Notes: generated by a model not told the origin, from the sequence alone. A stretch of 64,000 nt of DNA from Paraspadella gotoi (GCA_051294375.1 CM119265.1:27960665-28024664); one strand, 5' to 3'. Counted from the first letter of the stretch, positions 44,590-55,178 are shown. Numbers and translations: made by a program.

Positions 44590-45440
44590 TTCCGTAGCCC
44601 TCTCTCTCTCTTCTCTCTTTCTCTCTCTCTCTCTCTCTCGTTCCTGTCCTCTCTCTCTCTCTCTCTCTTCTCTTCTCTCTGCTCTCTCTGTCTCTCTCTC
44701 TCTTTTCTCTCTCTCTTCGTCTCTCTCTCTCTCCCCTCTCTCATCATCTGCCCAAGTTTTCTACTAACGAAAACGATGAACTCCACTGAACCTCTTCCCT
44801 TTGTCTTTTCCTCCCCTTTCCTCCCTCTCTCCTCACCCTTATCTCCCTTCTCCCCTCCTTCCTCCCTTCTTCCTTTCGCGAATCCCCCCCTCTTCCTAGC
44901 CCCTCCTCCTTTCTCCCCATTTCTCCCACCCCTTTCTCCTTTCTCCCTCTCTCCTCCTTTCCTCCCTCTCTTCCTCCACTACCTCCTTTCTGCTTTGATC
45001 ACTCTTTATAGGAATGAAGACGTCCTCCCCCTTTCGTCCCGCTCCTCCCTCCCTTCCTCGCCTGGTTTACTTTCCTCCCCGTCCCGACTTCGCATTCTCT
45101 CTTACTCTTTACCCTACTTTCTCCCTCTCTTCCTCCCCTTCACCTCCTTGTCCTCACCGCCCTTTCTCTTCTCGCTTGACGATCTCGAGAGCCCATTCTC
45201 TTTTCGTACGGCACTTTCTACCTTCCGTTTTCTCCCTCTTTCCGCCCCGTTCCCGTATACCCCTGAACGTAACCTTCCTGCTCCTCCCGTGTCTCTTCCT
45301 CCCTTCGGTCCTTTTTTCGCTTCCTCCCTCTCTTTCTCCCCGTTCCCTCCCTTTCTATCTTCTCTTCCTACTTTCTCCCTCCCTTCCGGTCCCTGTCCTT
45401 CCTCCTTCCTCCCATCCTTCCCCTCCGCCGCCTTCAATAT
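44590..45440. repeat. (CT)n and polypyrimidine tract
   Basis: Imperfect CT from about 44600 to 44740, then C/T-rich sequence to about 45440. The 265-residue and 195-residue plus-strand frames here (44776-45573, 45014-45601) are compositional. Confidence 0.75.
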
Positions 45441-45724
45441 TCCTGAACCCGAAAGGTCAGCCCGTGAGAGAAAAAGCTGCGAGGACCTTCGCCACCATAA
45501 AAGCCCCCAACGCGACGCACTTAGGACGAAGACCTCTTGGCTTAAGCCAGCTTTACCCTCACCTCCCTTTTAACTTTACCTCTCACGTGGCCCAAATTTA
45601 GCTTAAGACCCCACCTCCCTTACCCGATACCAACTCTTACTTACCCTCTCTCCCCATCGGGCTTGATGGACTGCGCTTCAGCCGCGAGCCTTTTTCCCAA
45701 ACCCGTCACCTACCAACTCATTGC
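45441..45724. other. mixed-composition spacer
   Basis: Contains the end of the polypyrimidine frame, with normal base composition (NIPEPERSARERKSCEDLRH in one frame). Possibly coding, but no splice sites or family support it. Confidence 0.25.
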
Positions 45725-45968
45725 NNNNNNNNNNNNNNNNNNNNNNNNNNNNNNNNNNNNNNNNNNNNNNNNNNNNNNNNNNNNNNNNNNNNNNNNNNNN
45801 NNNNNNNNNNNNNNNNNNNNNNNNNNNNNNNNNNNNNNNNNNNNNNNNNNNNNNNNNNNNNNNNNNNNNNNNNNNNNNNNNNNNNNNNNNNNNNNNNNNN
45901 NNNNNNNNNNNNNNNNNNNNNNNNNNNNNNNNNNNNNNNNNNNNNNNNNNNNNNNNNNNNNNNNNNNN
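45725..45968. other. assembly gap, 244 N
   Basis: Sequence unknown. Confidence 0.95.
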
Positions 45969-46069
45969 AAAGAGTCTGATGACAAAGAGGATCGTGACAA
46001 AACTGGACCGAAACGCGAGAGAGAAAGGAGTTTCGGTCCTAATCTTTCATCCCATTGTACTTTTTGACC
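45969..46069 (+). other. short segment between gaps, coding-like
   Basis: One frame reads ESDDKEDRDKTGPKRERERS and then FGPNLSSHCTF to a stop. Charged and protein-like, but only about 100 bases are visible between two gaps. Confidence 0.2.
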
Positions 46070-46209
46070 NNNNNNNNNNNNNNNNNNNNNNNNNNNNNNN
46101 NNNNNNNNNNNNNNNNNNNNNNNNNNNNNNNNNNNNNNNNNNNNNNNNNNNNNNNNNNNNNNNNNNNNNNNNNNNNNNNNNNNNNNNNNNNNNNNNNNNN
46201 NNNNNNNNN
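46070..46209. other. assembly gap, 140 N
   Basis: Sequence unknown. The following 46210-46797 is G-rich then AT-rich with a (GA)n at about 46700-46731 and no recognised gene. Confidence 0.95.
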
Positions 46210-46797
46210 TCTCTCCATTATTCTTCCCAACAGTCTCCGTTCGCTCGCCGGACTAAAGGAGCATTGATTGGAAATGCCTCAGAGGTTTTTTCTCGGCAGC
46301 GATTCGGGCGAATGCCGCTAGAAAAAGAGGGGGGGACGGAGGAAAGAGAGATAGGGAGTTGAGGAAGGTTTAAGGGGATTTAAGAAGGAGTTAAGGGGAT
46401 GAAAAGTGTGAAGGGTTAAGGGGTGAAGGGGGTCGAGAAGTAAAACGGAACGCAGTGGTCATTGACAGAACTCCAAAAAGTTTGTTGCAGGTTTTACGAT
46501 TATATAGAAAATGAATAAACAATAAATAACAATAAATAAACAATATTAGAGAGTAAATGAATTACAGAATCAGTGACACTATTCAATCAGTGACAGTATT
46601 CATATCTAATTAGTGTGCGATGAAATTTTGAGGAAACGGTTTTCTCTCCTAACAGTCAGGATGCCTCAAACTGTGTTTCACGTGGATTGGACGGTAGTTA
46701 GAGAGAGAGAGAGAGAGGGAGAGAGAGAGAGACGGATTGGAACCCACGACGTTGTGAACGAACCTTTAGTGTCCCAATAAAGCACCATTTAGTTCTA

Positions 46798-46900
46798 TTA
46801 GTCGAAGTCGTCATTTTTTTCGTCTTCAATTTCATTACTAAAATCGTTTTCGTCGTCGTCATCGTCGTCGTCTTCCAAAATCAAGTCGTTTCGTTGCCTT
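46798..46900 (-). CDS. candidate C-terminal exon with poly-Asp run
   Basis: On the minus strand a frame reads RQRNDLILEDDDDDDDENDF, then SNEIEDEKNDDFD and a TAA at 46798-46800. Glu and Asn codons break the GAC/GAT run, and the tail after the run stays acidic with ordinary composition, so it is more than a bare triplet repeat. Upstream runs into a 9-bp repeat and a gap. Family unknown. Confidence 0.3.
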
Positions 46901-47156
46901 ACCCTCCTTACCCTCTTTACCTNNNNNNNNNNNNNNNNNNNNNNNNNNNNNNNNNNNNNNNNNNNNNNNNNNNNNNNNNNNNNNNNNNNNNNNNNNNNNN
47001 NNNNNNNNNNNNNNNNNNNNNNNNNNNNNNNNNNNNNNNNNNNNNNNNNNNNNNNNNNNNNNNNNNNNNNNNNNNNNNNNNNNNNNNNNNNNNNNNNNNN
47101 NNNNNNNNNNNNNNNNNNNNNNNNNNNNNNNNNNNNNNTTACCCTCCTTACCTCCA
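46901..47156. repeat. (TTACCCTCC)n around a 216-N gap
   Basis: The 9-base unit appears on both edges of the gap at 46923-47138, so the gap is very likely this minisatellite. Confidence 0.8.
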
Positions 47157-47467
47157 GAAAGTGAAAAGTCAATTCAATCAGAATTTTCATTTTCAATTTT
47201 ATTTTATTTTTTTTTCTCAAAACCGAAAATTGATTTTCTCATTTTTTTTCCTTCGTAGACTTTTTAATTTTCTTTCCAATTTTTAAATTTTGTTCATTTT
47301 TGAATTCGATTCTTTTTACTCAAGTTGTCGCTATTTCTGTCGGGACTTCAGTGAGTCTTGTCAGTCGCCATGACAACGTGAATTTTTTTGTGATGTTGTC
47401 TGTATTCCGTTGTTAGAAGAAGAAGTAAAAAAAAAACTTTTCTTACGTCATTCACTCATTCTCTAAT
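47157..47467. other. T-rich spacer
   Basis: No gene or repeat recognised. Confidence 0.4.
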
Positions 47468-47668
47468 ACAATTGAAACATTCTTTGAAATATTATACCTC
47501 TTCATTGATAGGGAAGCCAGGTACTCTGGGAGTGAATAAACGAGACTGTGAGAGAGTCTTGATTGACAGCTTGCAGTGACCTGTTACACTACCAAAGCCT
47601 GTCCAAAGTCAGGGGCGAGATAACTTATTTATTAAATGAATGGATAATTTTACATTGTTGTACCAATT
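47468..47668 (-). repeat. dispersed repeat family C, inverted copy
   Basis: Reverse-complement match to 63679-63916, including CGAGACTGTGAGAGAGTC and the end ATTGTTGTACCAAT. Confidence 0.75.
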
Positions 47669-47721
47669 TCATACAATTGACAACTTCTCTTCGTTTCTAA
47701 AATGCCAGCGATGCAGTTTCT

Positions 47722-47832
47722 ATTTTCGCCGTGAGTGGTTCTATCCTCGCTGCGAGTGTTCATCACCTCGCTGCGAGTGGTTCTCTCCTTGCCGCGAGTG
47801 GTTCTCTCCTCGCCGAGAGTGGTTCTCTCTTT
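47722..47832. repeat. 21-bp tandem repeat, about five units
   Basis: Units of CGCTGCGAGTGGTTCTCTCCT with small changes. 21 is a multiple of three, so one frame gives a seven-residue repeat of the type REWFSPR. Too short and isolated to call a gene. Confidence 0.8.
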
Positions 47833-48327
47833 GCCTCGCTCGCTAAATCGCCATCGCGATTCGTCCTTTGAGATTCAAGTGAATTTTTTTTTGGAGAAAA
47901 GAAGAGAATCACATTAAGAGTCGAGGTGAGTCCCTTGGTTGAGATAAAGGAAAGAGAGAGAGATAGAGAGGAAATATAGATAAGAAAGAGAGAGATAGAG
48001 ATGATATATAGATAGGAAAGACAGAGATTGAGAGGAAATAAAGATAGTAAAAAGAAATATAGAGAGAAAGTGTATACAAGAAATAGATTAGGAAAAAAAA
48101 TAGTTAAGAGAAGAATATTAAGAATACATTATGGCGAAAAGAGCATCGCTACAACATGATATATATATATGACATAATACGTACACAAACTAAAAAAAAA
48201 GAAAAAAAAAGAATTAAAAAAAAGGGAACAAAGAAAGTTAAATTAAGAATATAAAATATAAGAATATAAAATTAAGAAAAGAAAGAATTTTTTGTGAAGT
48301 GAAGTCTTTCGTTTTTTCCGTTGCGGT
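47833..48327. other. A/G-rich spacer
   Basis: Purine-biased with AGAGAGAT and later poly-A-rich sequence. No gene seen. Confidence 0.5.
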
Positions 48328-48516
48328 GTGCTGGTGCAAAGAAGTATTGTGAATTGTTTTCCATGCGATCATTGTGATCAGTCTCACGCTGGACTGACTC
48401 TAAAAGTTCTTCCTCCTCCTAGCGGAGTTGTCCTCGGATCTGCCTCAGTCTGTCTTCATTCAGACTCATTTGTTTTTATTTTTAAGTCCTTGCGGTCAGA
48501 GATCCGGGAAGAGAGA

Positions 48517-48594
<78 letters not shown>

Positions 48595-48775
48595 TCACTA
48601 AAGATTTTTTCTTTTCTTTTCTTTTCTTTTCTTTACTCTTCTGTACTTACAGTCTGCTCTTCAGAAACAATAATTGCCGATACCGTTGTCTTTATCATCA
48701 GCATCATCGTCGTCGTCGTCACTCGTCAATATCGTCGTCGTCGTCGTCGTCGTCGTCGTCATCGTCGTCCTCATC
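48517..48775. repeat. (GA)n, (TTTTC)n and (CGT)n cluster
   Basis: GA at about 48517-48593, TTTTC pentamers at about 48608-48634, CGT at about 48705-48772. The 152-residue frame from 48328 runs through all three; only its first 55 residues could be non-repeat. Confidence 0.9.
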
Positions 48776-48897
48776 GACGGAACTGAAACGACGACGAGAT
48801 CGTTTGGTGGTCACTTTGGTGGTTTGGTGGTCACTTTCGCCCCACGAGGGATGTGGAAGGGAGTGGTGGGGTTCGGAAGGGGTGAAGGCGTTTGGAG

Positions 48898-49368
48898 TAA
48901 AGCGTATTAGATATTTTAAAAATGAGGAATGAACAACATTGTACTAAAGAATATCATTGTATAAACGAAAAGTTGATTGAAAAAAATATGACTCTTTTTG
49001 AAAAATGTCTTCATTAAGTTGGTCAAAAATAAGAAAAACTTATATTTTAAGCTGAATATTATTTTTTTATTCTTTAAATATAGTTTTTTTTAAATTTTCA
49101 ACCTACTCAATGAAAGAATTTTTTAAAAAATGATTTATATTTTCTTTTAATAACTTTTGATAAGAATTTCATATCTGCCATCAATATTAAAAAATACTAT
49201 TTTAAAATTTTACGATTTTATATGCATAGCTCTATATATAAATATTAGCCTACCGCAAAAATGAAAAAAAACGTAAAATTAATTTTTTTTATAAATAAGA
49301 ATTAACTGTTGGTAAGTTGTTCAAAATTGACCTTTACATTTTTTATACATAACTTTCACAATGCTCTA
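48898..49368. mobile_element. long-TIR AT-rich element, family B, TA target site
   Basis: Collinear with the better-defined copy at 57265-57866: GAACAACAT near the left end and its complement near the right, a CTTTTTGAAAAATGT...CATTAAGTTGGTC core, and an inverted TACTTAATGAAAGAATTTT-like half. TA flanks both ends (48898-48899, 49367-49368). Non-coding. Confidence 0.65.
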
Positions 49369-49463
49369 GTGTGGGTGGGGTAATTGGAGCCGAGTTAGGT
49401 AGAGCAGGAGCAAGGGAGGAAAAGAGGAAAACCACTTGTCCGTTTCCTTTGTTGTGTTTTTAT

Positions 49464-49469
<6 letters not shown>

Positions 49470-49509
<40 letters not shown>
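49470..49509. repeat. (GA)n microsatellite
   Basis: About 20 GA units. Confidence 0.95.
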
Positions 49510-49512
<3 letters not shown>

Positions 49513-49852
49513 TGAGCCGAAAAGACAAAAAATGGAAAGGAAGCCAAAAAAGAGAGAAAAAATAGACAAAAATGGGAAAAAAAGAAAAAGAAAAAGAAAA
49601 AAAAGGTAAATCGATGGAAGAGACGGAAAACGAGAATGACCCAATTTTATGGAGCAAAACAAAAACAAGAAGGTGAAGTCAGTGGAGTGCTCCAGCTGAC
49701 TAGCGGAGTAGTGTGGATGAGAGGTGTAGTGCTCCTACTGACAAATGGATTTGTGAGTCGGAAAAGTTGGGTGATCGAAATTTCACTTCTTGTGGTGAGA
49801 TTAAGAGATGGAAAAATGACAAAGAAATTCTGTGAGAAATGAAAACAATGAA

Positions 49853-49923
49853 AGGAACACCCGGTCTTGAACCAGGGATCGTTCAATATGCAGTCAAAAG
49901 CTCTACCGCTGAGCTATTCTCTA
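49853..49923 (-). tRNA. tRNA-Cys(GCA)-like sequence, probably pseudogene
   Basis: On the minus strand the D-arm reads TAGCTCAGCGGTAGAGC, the anticodon loop CTGCATA (anticodon GCA) sits on a TTTGA/TTGAA stem with two wobble pairs, and the T-arm is CCTGG-TTCAAGA-CCGGG. This layout matches eukaryotic tRNA-Cys closely. The acceptor stem does not pair well: 5' TAGAGAA against 3' TGTTCCT leaves three mismatches. It is therefore a decayed gene or a tRNA-derived repeat rather than a clear functional tRNA. Confidence 0.6.
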
Positions 49924-49981
49924 AAGGAGATGTTTTTTTACTTCAAGCGATGTTTTCATTTACCTACTGAAAGTAACAAAA

Positions 49982-50015
49982 TTAAATGTAAATTTAAATT
50001 TAAATTTACATTTAA
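49982..50015. repeat. perfect 34-bp AT palindrome
   Basis: Self-complementary over 34 bases, built from TTAAATGTAAATTTAAA and its complement, with no spacer. Confidence 0.9.
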
Positions 50016-50074
50016 ATTTTAAAAAAAGTGAATGTCGACAGAACGACTGACGAAATTAGAAACAGATTTGTAGT

Positions 50075-50584
50075 NNNNNNNNNNNNNNNNNNNNNNNNNN
50101 NNNNNNNNNNNNNNNNNNNNNNNNNNNNNNNNNNNNNNNNNNNNNNNNNNNNNNNNNNNNNNNNNNNNNNNNNNNNNNNNNNNNNNNNNNNNNNNNNNNN
50201 NNNNNNNNNNNNNNNNNNNNNNNNNNNNNNNNNNNNNNNNNNNNNNNNNNNNNNNNNNNNNNNNNNNNNNNNNNNNNNNNNNNNNNNNNNNNNNNNNNNN
50301 NNNNNNNNNNNNNNNNNNNNNNNNNNNNNNNNNNNNNNNNNNNNNNNNNNNNNNNNNNNNNNNNNNNNNNNNNNNNNNNNNNNNNNNNNNNNNNNNNNNN
50401 NNNNNNNNNNNNNNNNNNNNNNNNNNNNNNNNNNNNNNNNNNNNNNNNNNNNNNNNNNNNNNNNNNNNNNNNNNNNNNNNNNNNNNNNNNNNNNNNNNNN
50501 NNNNNNNNNNNNNNNNNNNNNNNNNNNNNNNNNNNNNNNNNNNNNNNNNNNNNNNNNNNNNNNNNNNNNNNNNNNNNNNNNNNN
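50075..50584. other. assembly gap, 510 N
   Basis: Sequence unknown. Confidence 0.95.
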
Positions 50585-50898
50585 TTGTAAACATTTTGGT
50601 TCCTATTCCATTTTATGAAGACTTCTTTAAAACTTCCTGGAAAATGAATCTCTCTCTTTGTGTTTTTTTTGTTTTTTTCAACATTTTTCATGAAATTTTT
50701 ATTCCAGTCACGAACAATTTTGAAGGCGCTAAAGTACATAAAATTATTAATTATTATTAAAATTATTCATTTCTTTATTTATTTATTTAAAAAAATATTT
50801 ATTTTGCCATTTATTTTCTTGATTGTTTTGTATTGCAGCAATAACGATTGTTTTCCTTATTTTGTTTTTGTTTTTGGCGAAGCAGAAGCCCAGACAGT

Positions 50899-50938
<40 letters not shown>

Positions 50939-50982
50939 CGGTAATGAATTTGTTTTTGTTCTTGTTTATGTTTTTTTTTCAG
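50585..50982. other. T-rich sequence with (GA)n
   Basis: A (GA)n lies at about 50904-50937. It ends in a polypyrimidine stretch and CAG at 50982, a good splice acceptor for the frame that follows. Confidence 0.5.
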
Positions 50983-51165
50983 ATGTGGCGAGATGTCGGG
51001 CCGTGGGCGGTGGAAGGGGAGACGTGTTATGGCGCGGGATGTAGAAGGGGCGTCGATAATGATGATGGAAAACCCGTGGAAATCTCAAAGGGACACAAGG
51101 GAGAGAAGGCGGCGCGTGAGAGGTTTAGAAAGGGCGCGCGGAAAGGGGAAGAAAAAGGCGCGTGA
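50983..51165 (+). CDS. 60-residue ORF after a strong acceptor
   Basis: TTTTTTTTTCAG precedes ATG at 50983. The frame reads MWRDVGPWAVEGETCYGAGC, RRGVDNDDGKPVEISKGHKG, EKAARERFRKGARKGEEKGA and then TGA at 51163. The first 40 residues are not repetitive; the last 20 enter a 45-base tandem repeat. Could be a terminal exon. An overlapping frame from 50993 (MSGRGRWKGRR...) is equally open, so the choice is uncertain. Confidence 0.25.
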   Translation: MWRDVGPWAVEGETCYGAGCRRGVDNDDGKPVEISKGHKGEKAARERFRKGARKGEEKGA

Positions 51166-51350
51166 GAGGTCTTGAGGGCGCGCGGAAAGGGAAAAAAAGG
51201 ACGCATGAGTGATTTAAAAAGGGCGCTCAAAAAGGGGAAGAAAAAGGCGTTTGAGTGATTTAGAAAGGGCGCGCAAAAGGGGAAGAAAAAGGCGCCTGAG
51301 TGATTGAGAAAGGGCGCGCGAAAGGGGAAGAAAAAGGCACGTGGGAAAAT
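51100..51350. repeat. 45-bp tandem repeat
   Basis: Units of about 45 bases sharing GGGCGCGC(G/A)AAAGGGGAAG followed by AAAAAGGCGC and TGAGTGATT. About five copies. Confidence 0.85.
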
Positions 51351-51424
51351 ATGGCGCGTTAGAGTGAAGGAGAAAAAAGGGCGTCAAGTGGAAAAGGGGA
51401 GTTGATAGATCTGTAAATATGAAA

Positions 51425-51431
51425 GATAGGA

Positions 51432-51469
<38 letters not shown>

Positions 51470-51480
51470 GAGAGAGAGAT
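51425..51480. repeat. (GA)n microsatellite
   Basis: GA units with two interruptions. Confidence 0.9.
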
Positions 51481-51981
51481 TTAAATATATACAAAATAAA
51501 GTCGTATCTGGGTACGAGTTTCTAGCTCTTCTGATGTCTCAACTATTATAAATATTGATTTAAATTATGATATTAATATAGTTAATTATAGTTAATAATA
51601 TCATATTATTTGTTATGTTAAAAAAAATAGCTTAATTGTAAAAAATTAGGAAATCGGTAAAAAAAGTTATGGATGAACGAAGTCGTCTCTCTTGTTTTCT
51701 TTGATTTAATTTTTCGTTGGATTTAATTTCTTTTTCATGTTTTTGTTGTTGTTTTTTTTTGTTGATGTTGTTTATGTTGTTGTTGTTGTTGTTGTTGTTG
51801 CCTCTCGTTGCCAATATCACGCACGAGAAGCGTCTTAATTCACGCGCCACCGATCGAAGCGACTGAAGCGCCTCTCGCGGGAAAATCCGTTCCTCTCTCT
51901 CGTTCACCTGAGATGGGGAGAAAAAAAAGATGCGAGTCTGGTACGAAGAATAATTCATCAGAATGTCAAATAAAGAAGGTA

Positions 51982-51984
<3 letters not shown>
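51481..51984. other. AT-rich sequence with (TTG)n
   Basis: A GTT/TTG run lies at about 51742-51800. Otherwise nothing recognised. Confidence 0.6.
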
Positions 51985-52016
<32 letters not shown>

Positions 52017-52930
52017 NNNNNNNNNNNNNNNNNNNNNNNNNGAAAGACGACTGCACAGAAAGAGGAAGAGGAGGAAGAAAGAAGAGAAAGACGAAAAAAA
52101 GGAGGGGAGAAACGTGGAGGAAGGGGGGAGGGAAGAGAGGAAAAGACTAGAGGTACAGCGGGAGAGAGAGAGAGAAAGGGGCGAAGAGCTGGAGGAGAAG
52201 ATGAGAGGGAGGAAGAGAGCGGGAGAACGAGGAAGAAGAGAGTGAGCCTGAGAGAGAAAAGAAGAGAGAAACGAAAGAGCAGGGAGCGAGCAGAGAAGGT
52301 CGAAGATGAGACAACGAGGGAGATGGAGCGAGCGGAGAGAAGACGGGGGAGAGAGGCGGATACAGGAGAGAAAATAAACAATTAAAGAGAGACAACCTGC
52401 GAGAGAGAGAATCGAGAGAGAGAGACGACGAGGAGATGAGAGAAGAGGAGAGAGAGAGAAGGAAGAGAGAGAGAGAGAGCAGGGAAAAGAAGAGAGGAGA
52501 GAGAAGAGAAAATAACAAATAAAGAGATGAGAGAGAGAAAGAAAGGAGATGAGAGAAATCTCGAGAGAGAGAGAGAGAGAGAGAGAGAACGACGAGAGAG
52601 AGAAGAGAGGAGAGAGAGAGTAGAGGGAAGAGAAAGAGACGAGGAGAAGAGACATGAAGAGAGGGAAATAGAAAGAGAGCAGAGAGAAGACGAGAGACAG
52701 AGAGAGAGAGAGAGAGAAGAGAGAGGAGAGACAGAAAGAAAGAGAGGAGAGAGAAATTAAAATAAAAGAGAGAGAGAGAGAGAGAAATCGAGAACGAGAG
52801 GAGAGAGAGAGAGAGAGATAGAGAGACGAGACAGAAAGAAAGAGGAGAGACAGAGATGAGGGAAACTTAGAAAGAGCATGAGAGAGAGAGAGAGAGATGA
52901 GAGAGAGACTGATGATAGAGCGAGAGTGAG
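51985..52930. repeat. extended GA-rich tract, with 25-N gap at 52017-52041
   Basis: Nearly 1 kb of GA with scattered C. Long frames on both strands (up to 249 residues) reflect this bias and include the gap. The gap has the same fixed 25-N length as three others, but a duplicate flank could not be judged in such repetitive DNA. Confidence 0.9.
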
Positions 52931-53011
52931 AGAGTTATTTTTTTATTTTCATTTCACGTTTCGCTGGGAAGAAATGAGATTGGAATGTCATGGAGAAAAC
53001 AATCGATCGAT

Positions 53012-53045
<34 letters not shown>

Positions 53046-53051
<6 letters not shown>

Positions 53052-53180
53052 TTTTGCTTCTCATTTTTTCCGCTTTTTTATGCTAATCAGATCGATGACG
53101 ACGACAAAGAAGAAGAAGAAGAGGAAGAAGAAGACACCAATGAGTTGGTTATTGGGATCCGCATCCGAAGGAAGAACTAA
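53046..53180 (+). CDS. 44-residue acidic ORF after a (GA)n
   Basis: ATG at 53046 directly follows a GA repeat. It reads MAFCFSFFPLFYANQIDDDD, then KEEEEEEEE, then DTNELVIGIRIRRKN and TAA at 53178. The hydrophobic start could pass for a short signal sequence. The end after the acidic run looks like ordinary protein. Could be a small gene, an exon fragment, or chance. Confidence 0.2.
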
Positions 53181-53514
53181 TCAGGTTTTATGCCCGATTC
53201 GTCGTCGTAGTCGTCGTCGTCGTTGCCCCTCCTGGAGGCGCGCTATTTTTGGGGAGGAAAAAAGGGAAAAAAAGAGAAAAAGAAAAAAAAGGTAAAAAGA
53301 GGAAGGAAAAGAAACAAGAACACAAATTCAAATGTTGTGTCGCGCCGCAGGGACTTTGTTATCCCGTGTATTACCGTGTATATTCGATACCGGACACATA
53401 TACTGCATTGGAATAACGTCTTTTATATTTTATTGTTGTTGTTGTTATTGTTGTTGCCACAAGGTTTCTTTAATAAACAAAAGGCGACGCTAGTAGTCGC
53501 TTAGATGCGAGATT
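53181..53514. other. spacer with (CGT)n
   Basis: CGT run at about 53198-53225 and a (TTG)n near 53436-53455. No gene recognised. Confidence 0.5.
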
Positions 53515-53695
53515 TTTTTAATGTATTAACAAATGAGCAATCAACTATAGGCGAGTTATAAGCATCTTTACTGTAAGTGGGACAGACCGACGGACAGACA
53601 TACAGACCGACCGACAGACAGACCGACAGACCGATCAAAGAGTGACTTATTGACTTTCTCCGCGAGTACTCGCGGCGCAATTAAAAAAAGGAAAG
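53515..53695 (-). repeat. family D repeat, inverted copy
   Basis: Reverse complement of 42091-42312. Retains the exact palindrome CCGCGAGTACTCGCGG (53660-53675), the GACAGACCGAC core and CTATAGGCGAGT. Confidence 0.65.
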
Positions 53696-53934
53696 AGGAA
53701 AAAAAAAAGAAATTGGTAAAATGGAATATTGAATTCTGGTAGATATGATAGCAGGATACGATGATAATATTTATGAATTAAGTGAGCCCCCTTAATGGAA
53801 CGAGAGACCGCTTAGCTATGCATCCATTAGAATTTAAACTGAAAATAGTTCTCATTCAACGAAATTGCATTTGACCGTGCGACTTCAGGGTTCAGGGTTT
53901 AGAATTCTTCTATACAGCAAGACTTGATCGCACA

Positions 53935-53935
53935 T

Positions 53936-54008
<73 letters not shown>

Positions 54009-54112
54009 TTCTCGTTTCCCCTTTTGGTCTCCAACTGAGCTGAGGTGCAGTCAGCGAATGTTGGTGACGGAAGACAAAAAATGAAGGAAAAAGTATGAAA
54101 TACGATCGACCA

Positions 54113-54154
<42 letters not shown>

Positions 54155-54155
54155 A
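53935..54155. repeat. (CT)n and (GA)n pair
   Basis: CT at about 53938-54013, GA at about 54116-54152, with about 100 bases between; complementary tracts. Confidence 0.9.
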
Positions 54156-54439
54156 GGCCGAAAAAATGAAAGAGAGAATATGAAATACGATTTTTCAGAT
54201 GGAAAGTTTTTCCAAAGAAAAAAAAATGAAAAGAAAAAGAAAAGAAAGAAAAGAAAGGAAAAAAGGAAAAATATGAAAGGAAAAAGGAAAAAAAATTGAG
54301 TAGGAGGGATCCATCGAAGATAAGAGTCTCCGCCTTTCATTGAACTCACACTCCACCCAATTCGTCGTTAGGGGGTGAAGGGAAATAATACTCTAACGTA
54401 TTAACTTGACCTCAATATATCACAAATAGTTGGTGCATG

Positions 54440-54810
54440 ACGAAGTAGAGTGATGTGAAAATGATAAAATTTTAGAAAATTATAATTTAGCATATAAAAC
54501 ATAAAAATAAAAACCAATAAAAAAACTTTGGTAAATTTACTTTTTAATTTTATACATTAGTGAGCTATATTTATATATAGTAATAAGTAAATAATGGGCT
54601 ATAATTGTAAGATCGGATTTGGATTCCTTGCAAAAAGTTAGCATAAGAAAGTATAATTCTTTTTTAAAAATTATTTCATTAAGTTGATTCAAAACTTTCA
54701 CTTTACCCTAATGAAGAGTAATATGAGTTTAATAAATTTTCGCTGCTTCTTTAAATTAAGTAAACATTCAGTTAGCTTTTGTTGTATTATTTAGTAGATA
54801 TGTAAATAGA
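54440..54810. mobile_element. diverged family B copy
   Basis: AT-rich sequence with pieces resembling the 57265-57866 element: GAGCTATATTTATATATAGT, AATTATTTCATTAAGTTGAT, and a central GATCGGATTTGGATTCCTTG. Ends not defined. Confidence 0.35.
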
Positions 54811-54939
54811 AATTTGGAGTTTTTATGATATCATGAGACTTGGCTTAACTTCGTACACAAAATAAATTCCGCACATGTAACATTTATAATAATTTTTTTT
54901 ATGTCTAAAATCACAATAATCTCTTTTCTGATTTAACAG

Positions 54940-54993
54940 AAAAAAATAAGACGACGAATCTAAAAAGGCGAGAGAATCATTCTGAGAGTCATT

Positions 54994-55024
<31 letters not shown>

Positions 55025-55178
55025 AAAAGACGACGACGACGACGACAATGACGACGACGATAAGGACTATGATTACGTCGATGGCGCCTTAATGGGAAAA
55101 AAGGCGAAAGGGGCAAAGGATCTTCCATTCCCAGTTTCTTGGGAGTTAATGGAGAAAAGAGCGGAGATCGAGAGATGA
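54940..55178 (+). CDS. candidate terminal exon with poly-Asp tracts
   Basis: A polypyrimidine-AG acceptor ends at 54939. The frame then reads KTTNLKRRENHSESHCG, about eight Asp, EK, six Asp, N, four Asp, KDYDYVDGALMGKKAKGAKD, LPFPVSWELMEKRAEIER and TGA at 55176. Lys, Glu and Asn codons break up the GAC runs. The closing 40 residues are unlike a microsatellite translation. It lacks a start codon, as expected of an internal or last exon. The opposite strand is also open (54823-55614) but reads poly-Arg and poly-Leu/Ser. Family unknown; acidic runs are common in nuclear and calcium-binding proteins. Confidence 0.35.

Noticed and set aside
44776-45601. 265- and 195-residue plus-strand proteins
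   Set aside because: C/T-biased sequence, overlapping frames equally open, no domain or splice structure.
40594-50584. Long frames crossing N gaps
   Set aside because: Unknown bases were translated as X; they carry no evidence of coding.
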